From the NCBI RefSeq assembly GCF_000165425.1, contig NW_001799462.1:124001-188000 (forward strand): a stretch of DNA of 64,000 bases, given 5' to 3'. Positions within the stretch are counted from its first letter, which is position 1, and each line of letters starts with the position of its first letter. This DNA is from Paramecium tetraurelia (Eukaryota; Ciliophora; Oligohymenophorea; Peniculida; Parameciidae). The notes beneath the pieces were generated by a model. The model was not told the DNA's origin. It saw only the letters and a program-made list of their open reading frames with translations, and searched no databases. This document shows positions 51,401-63,155 of the stretch, piece after piece. A program made the position numbers and the translations under genes.

Positions 51401-54400
51401 TTTGAATTCTTAAGTTGCTGGACTGACTCCACTGAATTTTAATGATCCCAAGCTAACATTCCATCTAGCTGATGCCTTCAAAGACACTGTCACAATTTCT
51501 TGAATGAAGGGGTTGACAATTAACGCACCATTTGTTAAATCAATAATATCAATTAAGCCACTATTGTTATCATCAGAATGATAAACAAATAAGGAGATCG
51601 AATTCTTAACATATATATAGTTTGAGCTTGCTTAAATGGATTAAGGATAGGTGATGGAATTGAATTATAAATCCTAAACCTTTTTTGTTTCTCCATCAGA
51701 ATCAAATTAATACATAATAATTGAATCCTTAAACAACGGAATGCTTCCCTTTTTCGTTTTTAAGTAAAGGTTCTTGCAAATGAAAATGCTTGACCAAATT
51801 TAAATGTTATCCACTTTTAATATCTCCACTCTGTATCAAAGTTAACTACAATGATGCCCAATTTAGCATCTAATAAATAGAAGTATCCATTCAATCCAAT
51901 TTGGAAATCAACAATATTCAATTAATTTATTTATTTTCCAGAAATCTTAGACAATGTACTTTTATCAAGTGTTTATTTGGCTTATAGTTGACCATTTACA
52001 TATTAGAATAATTCAATAAATGAATCATTAGCTAATGAACCTTCATTTGTAATGGATAAAGTAACTCTGATAACAAATTAATTAGTTTTAACCTGGAAAG
52101 TGCCGATTGCTCTTTATAATTAAGAATTAGTAATTGTTGGTGTTTAAATTTCTTCAGTTCCTTTAATTAATAATAAGAATTTATTATTTTAGATTTAACA
52201 ATCAACAACAAATGTGTTAGTTGATAATTAAACAAAATCTAAGCAATTAAGATTGGCATCTGTCTTTTTAATGTTAACAATTTGATTGAATGATGGAGCC
52301 TTATTTATAGTTGCACTAATATTAAATATAATTTATTACGTATCTGTATAAAAAATGGAATATTTAGAACCATCCTTATTTAAAAATCCAAATTGGTTAG
52401 ACCATGCTCTATTCTATGTGACTAATGCTTTAGCTGATACTATTTATGTTGCACCTAATTAATTATAAATTTATATAATATACCTTGTTTATGATTTATA
52501 GATTCTCCTATTTATGATATTGCTTAAACTACTGAAAAATCAGTCGTGTCTACACTATATTTTAGAGAGACACCATCAAATAGGTTTTAAGTTAATTACC
52601 ATTACAGAACTTCTCCTTATGAAGGATAAATCTTTAGATCGGTAACCTTGCTTTAACATTCATCTTAATCCACAGGGATAATTGATAAATTGATAGTTCT
52701 GACGACTCTTCTAAAATCGTTCTAAAATGTTAACGTTAGTTTCTATGTATGCAATTTCTTTGGCTCCCCAAATTTCAATATTTATTGATATCTAACTTAA
52801 TTTTAATAGACTCCAACTGTAGAAGTACTTGTCAAGAATAATTCATCTGAGTTGTAAATTAAGAAATCTTGAGGTGTGATTTATTTTTTAAAGGTTGCAA
52901 AGGTATGAGAACCTTAAATAGTTTATACATATGCATTTTCTTAATCAGTTGGAATCTTGTAAACTCCAATGACAACCTCTAAATTTTTGACATAAGGTAT
53001 TGCTATTGAAGATGATGAAGCTGATACATAGTTCAAAGTCTTGAAATTACCATATCTATTCAAATTAAAAATTGTTCTAATTTAACTTAATTTATTTGAC
53101 ACATTAGCTTATATAGCAAAAGTTAATTCAAACACATATGATGACGAAATATCAGTAACAAGAACCAACTTCACAGTTTTTTTAATTGGATAGTCAATTT
53201 GTTGAGTAATTATTTAAGCTTAATAGTAATGTGTATCATCACTTGCATATTGCTCTACATTTAGCCAGTCTTTCAAAAGCTGATATTCCAAAAACTAATA
53301 TTTGACTTCTGAAGTAGTCTTTGAAAGAGTTAAATCAACAAACAATAAACCATTTACACTATCTGTGATAATCAATTATAAATAAAATAGAGAAGCATTA
53401 TTTCCTGTTGGTGAATGAACAAATGAGGATGGTCTAAATTATTTAGGTGCTTATTGTCCTAATTTAGATTAGATGAATTGATAATCAATAGTAAACAATA
53501 AAGTAGATGACCAAATTCCATCGATTGATTATAATTTATGAATTGTAATGTATCCATCATAATTTTCAGGATTCAATGAATCAGTATGTAGAACTGCAAC
53601 AACATCTTAATTTAATGCTATAATTTAAGTAGCAAATGGAGCAGAAATGAAAGCATTTTCTCTTTTACATTCTTATTTATCATTACAACTAGCAACCTAT
53701 ATTTAATCTTCAACTCCATTATTACAAAGGGAATAGAGTCTTGTGATATCAGCTTCTAATCTATAGCATTTATATTGATCTGATAATTTTGGTAAGAGAG
53801 GTTGGGCATTCTTTAGGTCATTTCCCTTAAATGACAGCACTGTATTTGAAGCTTATAAAAATGTAACAGCAAAAGGTTTAGCTACGTCATATATATAGTA
53901 ATCCATCAGGACACCCATATCTTAGCTAACGAAAGGTAAAAGAGTTATATCATCATTCATTGCCTATAAAGATAACTCTGTATTTATTATTTATCCTCCA
54001 ATCCAATCAGATCGGATTGCCACTTCTTATGCTTAATCAGTTTCTTTAATTTCAATTGATTTCAAATAATCTTCATCATTCACAATCAAAATAGTCATAG
54101 TATTTGCTACTTTTACATTCTACTCATAATGTACTTTTTATGTTTTGTCATCCCCATTCATGATATCCATAACGATAGCAAGGAGTTTGAAACAAACTTT
54201 TAAAGTTTTTTTATTGGTATAATAACTAACTCAGGGTTGAGTAGGATAAAGTTTAATTATTAAATTTTTTATCCATTAGCAAAAGTTATAATGTAGAGAG
54301 ATCCTCCTAATGATAATTAAAATTAGTCATCCGATTTAATTCCGTTTAATTTAAATGATAAATAGAATGTATCATGTTGTGTTAATGAAGGTCTATAGAT

Positions 54401-57400
54401 ATTCAAATAAACATCTTATGCTTTAGTAGTTTTAATTACTAGATTACCAGTTGAGAGTTAAGATGTTACAACTAATGGACTTGCAATTGAGTATTCAAAC
54501 AATTGCACTGTCTTTGCTTTGAAAATATTTAATAAGTTTTAATAATTGTATTCAATTATTTCTTTATTGTTAACTAAAAAGAATGAATTCTTAGCAGCTG
54601 AAATATAGATTTAATTATTTTAAGTATAATCCATAGATTAAATGAATATGAATTCTGTATTGATGTAATTGATAATGGCAATGTTATTTTCATTTTGAAC
54701 AAATACAATGTTTGACTTTATCATTCTATTACCATATAATTTTAATGGCTTCCATTATCCACCATATCCAATCAAATCATTTCCAGTTATACTATTCACA
54801 AATGAGAATTAACTACTCCAATAACTACTTAAAACTCCATTCTTTTATAAAATAAACAGGTAATCTCCTTAATTTAAAATACTTAATATTTATTAACCCT
54901 CTTGTTATGTAAATGAGACTGATGTCTCTTCTATAATAACTCCTTCAGCATCTGAATAAGCTGTTACTTTATATAAGGATGATATAGTTATAAATCTCAC
55001 TACATTATCATTATCTTACCATATGCTAAATAATTATTCAGATATTGGTTCTTAAAGTTAAACATTTCCATAATCTTTACAAACATATTTAACATGATCA
55101 GTCAAAACACAAAGTTAAATTGTTAACTTCTTATCTTAAGTTTGGAAGATCTAGAATAAGGTTTCTCTATCGTTCGCTACTAATTCAGTGCTGTATATAG
55201 GAGATTTAGGCCAATCAATAACTTAAATCTATCTGTTTTATGCAACCTAAGCACTGAAATCTAGAGGCATTTATGGCAAGGTAAGGCCGTACTCAAGATT
55301 AGGTCCTGATAGAATATTGCCCATTTAGAATTATTCAAATAATTCATCGAAAACTTAAGGGAATGGCTAATCGGATTTATTTTTCCTGATTGGAACTTTG
55401 CTGCTGCTTTCAATTACTTGGTACTGAATCTTAGTGGAGCATTAAAGATTATGTTAAGATGTAGCTGTAATTGTTAAATCTTTGAATTCTTAAGTTGCTG
55501 GACTGACTCCATTGAATTTTAATGATCCCAAGCTAACATTCCATCTAGCTGATGCTTTCAAAGAAACTGTCACAATTTCTTGAATGAAGGGGTTGACAAT
55601 TAACGCACCATTTGTTAAATCAATAATATCAATTAAACCACTATTGTTATCATCAGAATGATAAACAAATAAGGAGATCGAATTCTTAACATATATATAG
55701 TTTGAGCTTGCTTAAATGGATTAAGGATAGGTGATGGAATTGAATTATAAATCCTAAACCTTTTTAGTTTCTCCATCAGAATCAATTATCACATAATAAT
55801 TGTATCCTTGAACAACGAATGCTTCCATTTAGTTTTTAAGTAAAGTTCTTGCAAATGAAAATGCTTGACCAAATTTAAATGTTATCCACTTTTAATATCT
55901 CCACTCTGTATCAAAGCTAACTACAATGATACCCAATTTAGCATCTAATAAATAGAAGTATCCATTCAATCCAATTTGGAAATCAACAATATTCAATTGA
56001 TTTATTTATTTTCCAGAAATCTTAGACAATGTACTTTTATCAAGTGTTTATTTGGCTTATAGTTGACCATTTACATATTAGAATAATTCAATAAATGAAT
56101 CATTAGCTAATGAACCTTCATTTGTAATGGATAAAGTAACTCTGAAAACAAATTAATTAGTTTTAACCTGGAAAGTGCCCATTGCTCTATTTAATTAAGA
56201 ATTAGTAATTGTTGGTGTTTAAATTTCTTCAGTTCCTTTAATTAATAATAAGAATTTATTATTTTAGATTTAACAATCAACAACAAATGTGTTAGTTGAT
56301 AATTAAACAAAATCTAAACAATTAAGATTGGCATCTGTCTTTTTAATGTTAACAATTTGATTGAATGATGGAGCCTTATTTATAGTTGCACTAATATTAA
56401 ATATAATTTATTACGTATCTGTATAAAAAATGGAATATTTAGAACCATCCTTATTTAAAAATCCAAATTGATTAGACCATGCTCTATTCTATGTGACTAA
56501 TGCTTTAGCTGATACTATCGATGTTGCACCTAATTAATTAACTAAATAATATACTCTATTTATGATTTATAGATTCTCCTATTTATGATATTGCTTAAAC
56601 AATGGAAAAGTCAGTTGTGCCATCCTAATTGTATTTCAAGGAAACACCTTCGAAAATATTTTATGATAGATTCCATAATAATTGTTCACCAGTTGATGGG
56701 TAAATCTAGAGATTAGTGATCTTGGCGGTACATTCATTGTTATCAACTTCTTGAACGATTAATTTGAATTTTAATTTATCCTCAGAAAAGTTGTTTTTAG
56801 CAATGAGTGTGATTTCTTAGCTTTTGAGTGCTCTGTCTTAGTTTTTCACTAATAGGATTGGTGATCGGCTGATTCCATAGCTTTACAGTGGACCTGAAAA
56901 TTAGGATACAAAGAATATTAAATTCTTTTAATCGAAAAACACAGCTAGATTCAATGGACTGATCCATGAAGATTATTGATAGAGTACTCTATAGGTACCA
57001 AAACTAATGGTAGGAACAATTTCAGAAACACTATTAGCAGTAACGATATCTATGTCATAGATAACAACAGCAACTTCATTTTCTTTTCTATAAGGAATAG
57101 CTAGTTATAGATAATTGTGATGAATGGCTAGTTTGTTCATTGGAACCCAATCTCCGTATCTAACAACGACAGCAGATAAGGATTTGGCAGAAAGGAGTGT
57201 ATTAAAATTAGGTTGTCCAGTAAAATCTAATTTGAAACCATATTATGAAGCATCTGTAGTCAATATAATGAGGTAGGCTCTCAATAAATTTGAACTCCAT
57301 TCATAAGTAGGTTACCAAATGAATTGGAATGATAGGAACTTAGTTGTAGGGAGTGTGTATTGGCCAACTTGCTTATTTAAAAAATCATGAAGATTAAGTG

Positions 57401-60400
57401 TTTCAACTGACAAGAATACATACTCAAGTAGACCTGAGAATGAGAAATCTAAAAATACAAAACCACTCTCTGAATCACTGATAAACAATTTATAGGAGTA
57501 CTTATTTTCTTTAAGGTACTCTTATGTGACGACTGAAAAATCAGTTGGTCTGAAATCGTTTAAGGGAGTTGTTAATTTTGAATTAAGATAGTGTAAATCA
57601 ATGACTTCGACAATATCCAGTCTCCATTTTTATACTCCCATAATTATTTTATAAAGGACTATCTTTCCATCCTAGTAAAGTTCTGGGTTGCTTGTATCTG
57701 AATGCAAAACAACTAGAAGTTGATTGGAAATCAATTGTATTTTTGAAGCTGTTCCAAGCTTGAACTTCTCTCCCAATGGAGAACAACCTGTGATAGAAAA
57801 ACAACCAGTAGCATATATTGTGAATTCAGTTCCATCATGACACAATGAGTAGATAATCATTTTATCTTCAGAAACAGCAGCTTAATAGCATTAATATTCT
57901 TTGTTGGGCAAATCGAAATCATAGACTGATGCTAAAGTGTTGTCAGGGTTTACAAATATCAATCCTGTTGTAGCTTACATGATATTGTAGTTTTCATTAT
58001 ATTTGATGTGATCTCTAATTTCATATCCATTGAAGATTTTGGAGTTAAGTTGATAAAGAGGATTTTACAGTTCAATGTTGGTTTTACATTAATCACAATC
58101 AATTTCAAAGTTTCCAATCTACCCAGAATACCAATTTTGACCCAAATCAAAATTTTTAGTCTCATCAGTTGAATAGATCTATGCACCTGTTTTTGATAAA
58201 GGGAAATCATTTTGGTTCAACATAATTTTGGTTAAAGAAGAAATGGTTGTAACTTATTAATTGATTTCGACTGTATTAAATTTCTCTGGTTTATCTTAGA
58301 AGTTATAGTTCTTGATCTATAAATTTAATGAAAATTTATCCTAATAACTCGGTAATTCGATTATGGAATTGGTAATAATTGTTGCTTAATCATAGACTGC
58401 AAAGAGAGATTATTCTCCTTCAACATTTAAGTATAAATAGGTTTAGTTGATTCCATTGGCAGCAATTAATATTTGTTTTGAATCAGGAATAAGAGTAGTA
58501 GCTATATCCCAAGCTTGGACTAAGGCCTCATGTTGAGGAGCATTAGGTTTAAATACTAAAACAAAGGATTTGCTGCAATAGAGGCAGACACCTCTGATAA
58601 ACAAATGGCCTGTTTCTTCACTAAAGTCAACATTTAAAGGAGCAGAAATATCATACCAATATAGGTACAATTTCTTTTACAAATAGACGTTATTGATATC
58701 TGCAAAGTTATATTCATAGATTTAGGCATCTTTGGCAGTATCAGCAGATTTACCTTAGACAATGAAGAATGTTTCTTTTCCTATAGCAATTGAGTAATCT
58801 AAATTTGGAGTAATTTGTATGGTTTTAATGAAGTAAAAATAGCCAAAATCTATGTCTAGGATCAAGATATGATTTTTGTGTTGAATGAAGAGTATATTTG
58901 GATGTAACTTTTTGTTAGTGAAGAGAGCTTTTGGTTCCCAATCTTCGTTGTAGCCATATTATGAGAATGAGTTTTTGTTTAATGTTGAGAGCACTTAGAG
59001 CTCAGGTCTGTAAATAAGGAATGTGTGGATATCATTATTAGCTGTATGGACTAAAAGGTATTCTCCACAATTCAAGATATTTTAAATCTTATTTGTAGTG
59101 ACTGTAGAGTCCAATTGTATTGTTTTCACTGGAGTAACTTCGCCATTGTGTATTGATTTAATTACAACATTGTATATGGCATCAACGTACATGAAATATA
59201 ATATGCCATGTTTAGCCCAAATCGAAAAGTTTTGTTTGCTTACTTTAGTTTTGATTCCCAAATCGGCAACATATACTTCACAGGTTGTGGCATCAACATA
59301 AATGGAATTGTGAACACAACTCAAGATTTAAATTTTCAAATCTTAGGTTTACAATGCTTAATAGAAGACTGTGTCATCTTAAGTTGATATTATTTCTGCG
59401 TAGATCACATTTTTTGGTTATTCACTATTTAAACTTAATTCAACTCTTGATCTAATGGTAGTTGCAATCTCTACACCTCCCAATTGTGTTGGGTTAAGTT
59501 ATCTATATTGAAGGTTTGGCCCTGATGCTAATTTTTACAGAATAGATTGAGTTTGACCTTCTGCAATTGTCTTTGGAAAAGGCATTGGTTTATCAAACAA
59601 TTGATAAATCCAATTTTCATTATCCTCAATAATTTGATATGCAAGTTAAACAATGCATTCTTATTTGCTTGGAGACTTGGCTTTGATATTCACAACCTTC
59701 TTCTACTGTACCTTATCACTTCCCAAAAACTACAAATATCCATTGGAAATAGTGTGTCTAAAGGAGTTTTTAGTGCTGATTTGAATCAGATCTGGTTCTT
59801 ATGGGTTCACTAATAAGATGTCATTGGCAGGGATTTCTACTTTGTAATTTAAGTAGATTCTATCATTGTCCACATCAAGTTTATAGAAATAAGTCAATTT
59901 ATCATTTCTAACAATAATATTATCTTATGATATTTTAATGGAGGCTGGATAATCCAATTGGAAAAATGGAAGATTTTGAACATATGATTTTTCTTCATCC
60001 AAAACAACAAAGGAGTTGTATCCAAGGATGGCAATAACACCTAATTCAGATCCATCCTTTTTATGTTCATAATCAATATCGAAGGAATATACTCTTCCTA
60101 ATTGGAGGTCAGCTTAAGCAACTAATTCCCATGCTCCAGTTGGCTAGAATTTGACCACAAAGAGACCAAGTTATGCATCCTGAAGGAAAATGAATCCATT
60201 ATATGAGATTTCGAAATCCACAATAGTAAGTTCCATTTCAGCTCTTCCCAACAAAAATGCCATAGTAACATTATCTAAAAGATAGTTTCTGGCCACGGGC
60301 TAATAATTGTCATTCAATGCATAGACCTAAACAATTGAGTTTCCAGAAAGTTATTATGTTGGGTCCAAAGAATATGTAGGTGTTACTCTGACAACAAATG

Positions 60401-61134
60401 TAGTTTCTTTTCCTAATGCACTTGTCGAGTAGTATAATCCTATGCGTCTTTAATTGTAAATTTTAACAGAAGCTGCATCATCAAACGATGTTACTTTTTT
60501 TGTTGATTTTGAGTATATATAGAATACATCAATTTATTTTGTCATTTATTTCTCAGTCACTTCTCTTTAACAATCCACTATAAATTTATCATTGTCTATG
60601 TATTCTACATCGTAGCACTGTAGACTGTCAGCCACAGTTGCAATCTTAACCTTGGTCTTGAATTCTGGAGTCGGAATTTTATTCAATGCAGTTCTAACAT
60701 CTACATAAATGATTACCCTTCAGAAAAGTAAATGGACACTTCCGTTGCACTTTGATCGAGGAATACAAATGAATTCAACCATGATTGCATTTTCTTTGTG
60801 TGATATGGCTTTACTGCCCTGATATTCGAAGCAGCTATAAAAATTAAATGTGAAAATACGTGATATGTGACTTGAACTCTATCCAGTATTTGCAACTGGA
60901 TTAACTATCTTAAAATATGTGTCTTATAATTCATAAGTGAGGTCTTCGCCCTCAAAAAGATAATCACGAAGATTAATTTGCAATTTTTCTCCCTTTGTGG
61001 GAAACAATTATAATTACTCCACTTTTGAAGCTACGACTATAAGAAAATGAATTACAGCATCCTGTTGTCTTGGCGTTTAAGGCTAAAAGGCAAAGTGAGA
61101 ATACTATCAACGATGATGTAATCTTTTATTTCAT
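44272..61134 (-). CDS. Giant tandem-repeat type I surface protein (four ectodomain units), frame disrupted
   Basis: The start is the ATG at 61132-61134 with a signal peptide (MKQKITSSLIVFSLCLLALN). The end is TGA 44272-44274 after a single transmembrane helix (AWWIILIIVGSVVFLGLIGF) and an acidic tail (RKKRDQDDDSDDQESGLMHV). Between lie four units of about 1,360 residues, each like the whole ectodomain of genes A and B. Each carries the block IVDFQIGLNGYFYLLDAKLG or a variant. I followed the frame through all three unit junctions, using a short intron in two of them. Intact it would be about 5,500 residues. In the given sequence a 2-nt insertion in unit 2 (about 54171-54181) and several in unit 3 (about 51697-51775) shift the frame into TGA. 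It may be a decaying gene or an assembly with errors in a repeat. Confidence 0.65.
48075..56530. repeat. Tandem near-identical duplication, period about 4.08 kb
   Basis: Bases from about 48075 to 52150 recur from about 52155 to 56230 with only scattered substitutions. The start of the period appears a third time up to about 56530. The boundaries do not coincide with protein unit edges, which suggests unequal crossing-over within a repetitive gene. Confidence 0.85.
48405..52483 (-). repeat. Ectodomain unit 3 (near-identical to unit 2)
   Basis: About 4.08 kb. Its opening intron (52455-52483, 29 nt) is homologous to the one at the unit 1/2 junction and keeps frame when spliced. Its region at 51697-51775 carries several 1-2 nt insertions relative to unit 2, with a net change of about 5 nt that breaks the frame. 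The family block lies at about 51845-51915. Confidence 0.7.
52484..56554 (-). repeat. Ectodomain unit 2 (near-identical to unit 3)
   Basis: About 4.08 kb, almost base-for-base the same as unit 3. The block at about 55925-55995 reads IVDFQIGLNGYFYLLDAKLG. It opens with a 25-nt intron (56530-56554), which must be spliced to keep frame. A 2-nt insertion near 54171-54181 relative to unit 3 leads to TGA within about ten codons. Confidence 0.7.
56560..61134 (-). repeat. Ectodomain unit 1 (N-terminal, most divergent)
   Basis: First unit of the giant protein. It includes the signal peptide, an intron GTAATTATAATTG...AAAG near 61000 and one near 60832-60855. Its propeller-like block at about 60150-60230 reads IVDFEISYNGFIFLQDAQLG. 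It ends near FEGVSLKY...GTTDFSIVQAISQIGES, where unit 2 begins. DNA similarity to the other units is low. Confidence 0.6.
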
Positions 61135-62151
61135 TAAATAAATTAATTTATAAAATAGATATAGATTAGGAACTTTAAATTAAAAATTTTTACTGTTATA
61201 TACTAACATATAGAATATATTGAGTTTCAATTTCCTTTTTCGAGATAACTTATTTTGTTCCTAAAATCCAAAACGAATAAACGTCAAAACAACTAAGCTA
61301 CTAAAATCGATTAACGCTAATAAATTTGCTACTACGCCTTTTCTGACGTCATATATATTATTTGGCATTAAATAAAAAAAACTTTTAATTAATAATTAGA
61401 AATATTCAACATCAAACTTAAACTTAATTGTTCTTCAACTTTTTTATGCAAATGCTCCATTTGAAATATATATTTAAATCGTAATAAGAGAAAATTCCTT
61501 GTAATCAAAATAAAAAAGGCTTATTTATTCTGATTTCATTCTTAAGTAGTAAAAATTATACATAAAAAGTCCTATTTGTAATGAATATATGTAGAGTTTT
61601 CTAGGAGGAATTAAACTAATACTGATTCTTAAACATCTTCCTTATTGAGTATATTATTACTATATAACAATTCATTTTTCCTTTATGATTAACAAAAATT
61701 AGGAATTCATCAGAGCTGATTTGTATATTTAATACATAAAAATACAATCAAATGATTTAGTGAAAATGAATTTGCATTTTGATGACAATATTATTTTCTT
61801 ATTTGTATACATCACATGTTTAATATTAAAATTTATTATGTAATTTAAAAGATGTTTTAGTAATTTTATATATATTAAAGAGATGTTAGTTGAAATTTTA
61901 GACAGCTTACTTTAATTCTTCGATTAGCAGATGGGTGTTGTTTAAGAATGAACTTGACAATTGAAACTTACTGTTCGTTTAAATACCAATATCATATTGA
62001 AATATTACTTCCTTTTACAATGAGATTTCAGAAATAGATTGACTTGTAAAAATCTCTATGACTTCAGTCTATCATTTAATAAAAAGTCATGCGAATGAAT
62101 AAGCGAATATTATTATTTTGTTATTAATACTTAATATGCATATGATATAAA
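61135..62151. other. 1.0-kb AT-rich intergenic region
   Basis: Separates the start of the giant surface-protein gene from the stop of the acyl carrier protein gene. I found no reading frame with protein-like composition on either strand and no repeat or RNA gene. It probably contains the promoter of the giant gene near its left end. Confidence 0.4.
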
Positions 62152-62627
62152 TCATGCCAATGGAGCAGCATTGTTTTCCACTTTATATTGCTCAACTTAT
62201 TTAATGTAATTAACATAATGTCTAACCTTATTCAAGACTGGTAAGGTTTCAGCTGAGATGACGTATCCCAAGTCTTCTTCAATCTAATTAATGGTTAGGT
62301 AATTACTTGCATAGACAATTCAATAGAATCCAAACTATCCAATCCGTGTTATTCTAATTCAGAATCTAATGTTAAAGCTAACTGAATATTACGAGGATTA
62401 ATTACCTTGTTGGTTGTTCTGTAATAATTCTTGACCAAGGTGAGAACATATCCTTCAATATCTTATGACTTCTTCAATTGGAGATAATTTTTAGTTATCA
62501 ATTATCCATCTTTATAGACTTGAATTGGCTTTGCTTATTATTGTTTGCCTTAAGTTGTGGCTGGAGTCTTGTCAGCAGCAAAGTAAAAGATTGGTCTCAT
62601 CTACAACAATCTTAATCCTCTGATCAT
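62152..62627 (-). CDS. Mitochondrial acyl carrier protein
   Basis: 142 residues after removal of introns 62382-62405 (24 nt) and 62284-62306 (23 nt), a whole number of codons. The start at 62625-62627 gives a basic presequence (MIRGLRLLQMRPIFYF) suited to mitochondrial import; an internal Met nine codons later is less likely. The ACP core follows: YVLTLVKNYYRTTNK, then LDSELEQHGLDSLDSIELSM, then IEEDLGYVISAETLPVLNKV. The Ser of the DSLDS motif (codon 62334-62336) carries 4'-phosphopantetheine. Mitochondrial ACP serves fatty acid and lipoate synthesis, complex I and Fe-S assembly via LYR proteins. It lies 59 nt downstream of the bL35m stop on the same strand. Confidence 0.9.
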
Positions 62628-62686
62628 ATTATTTAAATAATATATTTGAAATAAAATATTTTTGTTTTCTCTTCTCTTTTATATAC

Positions 62687-63121
62687 TCATGATCCTCTTT
62701 TGCATTTCTACCTCTTCATTAATGGCAACAGCTTTCTCATTCTGGGCATATCAACATCGCTTATATATCTGGTTCGTCGTTTTCTCCTCAAATTGGCTTT
62801 GGAACAATTTCGATTAAGATGCCTGGAACCAGGAGACTTGAACTTAAGCCTTCTAGCTCTCCTGGGACCAACAATTTTGACCCTCTTCATCAACCCCTTG
62901 TGATTCCCAATCTTATATAACCTGTTTTGACTCCTGATTCTCTTTTTCCAACTTGAAGACGAGGATTTTGTCTTTGATCTCGCCTACCCACTTATACGAG
63001 TTTGTTTGAATAATCTTGCCAACCCAAAGAATTGCATTGGTTTCTAACAAAATTGAATGGGTCTAATAATTGGCACTATGTGCACCATACTCTTTATTGC
63101 CTAAGTGGCTAATCTCAACAT
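62687..63121 (-). CDS. Mitochondrial ribosomal protein bL35m
   Basis: 144 residues, intronless, from ATG 63119-63121 to TGA 62687-62689. The first 50 residues are an import-type presequence (MLRLATQAIKSMVHIVPIIR). The bL35 core runs NHKGLMKRVKIVGPRRARRL, then FKSPGSRHLNRNCSKANLRR, then KRRTRYISDVDMPRMRKLLP. This matches the basic loop, the RHL motif and the LLP end of bacterial L35. It is a large-subunit protein of the mitochondrial ribosome. An alternative frame over 62900-63000 also looks protein-like, but only this frame gives both presequence and core. Confidence 0.85.
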
Positions 63122-63155
63122 AAAAAACACTTAATAATATAAAAATAAATAAAAA

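Noticed and set aside
48405-56554. Units 2 and 3 as separate genes
   Set aside because: There is no signal peptide, start codon context or membrane helix at the internal junctions, and the frame continues across them.
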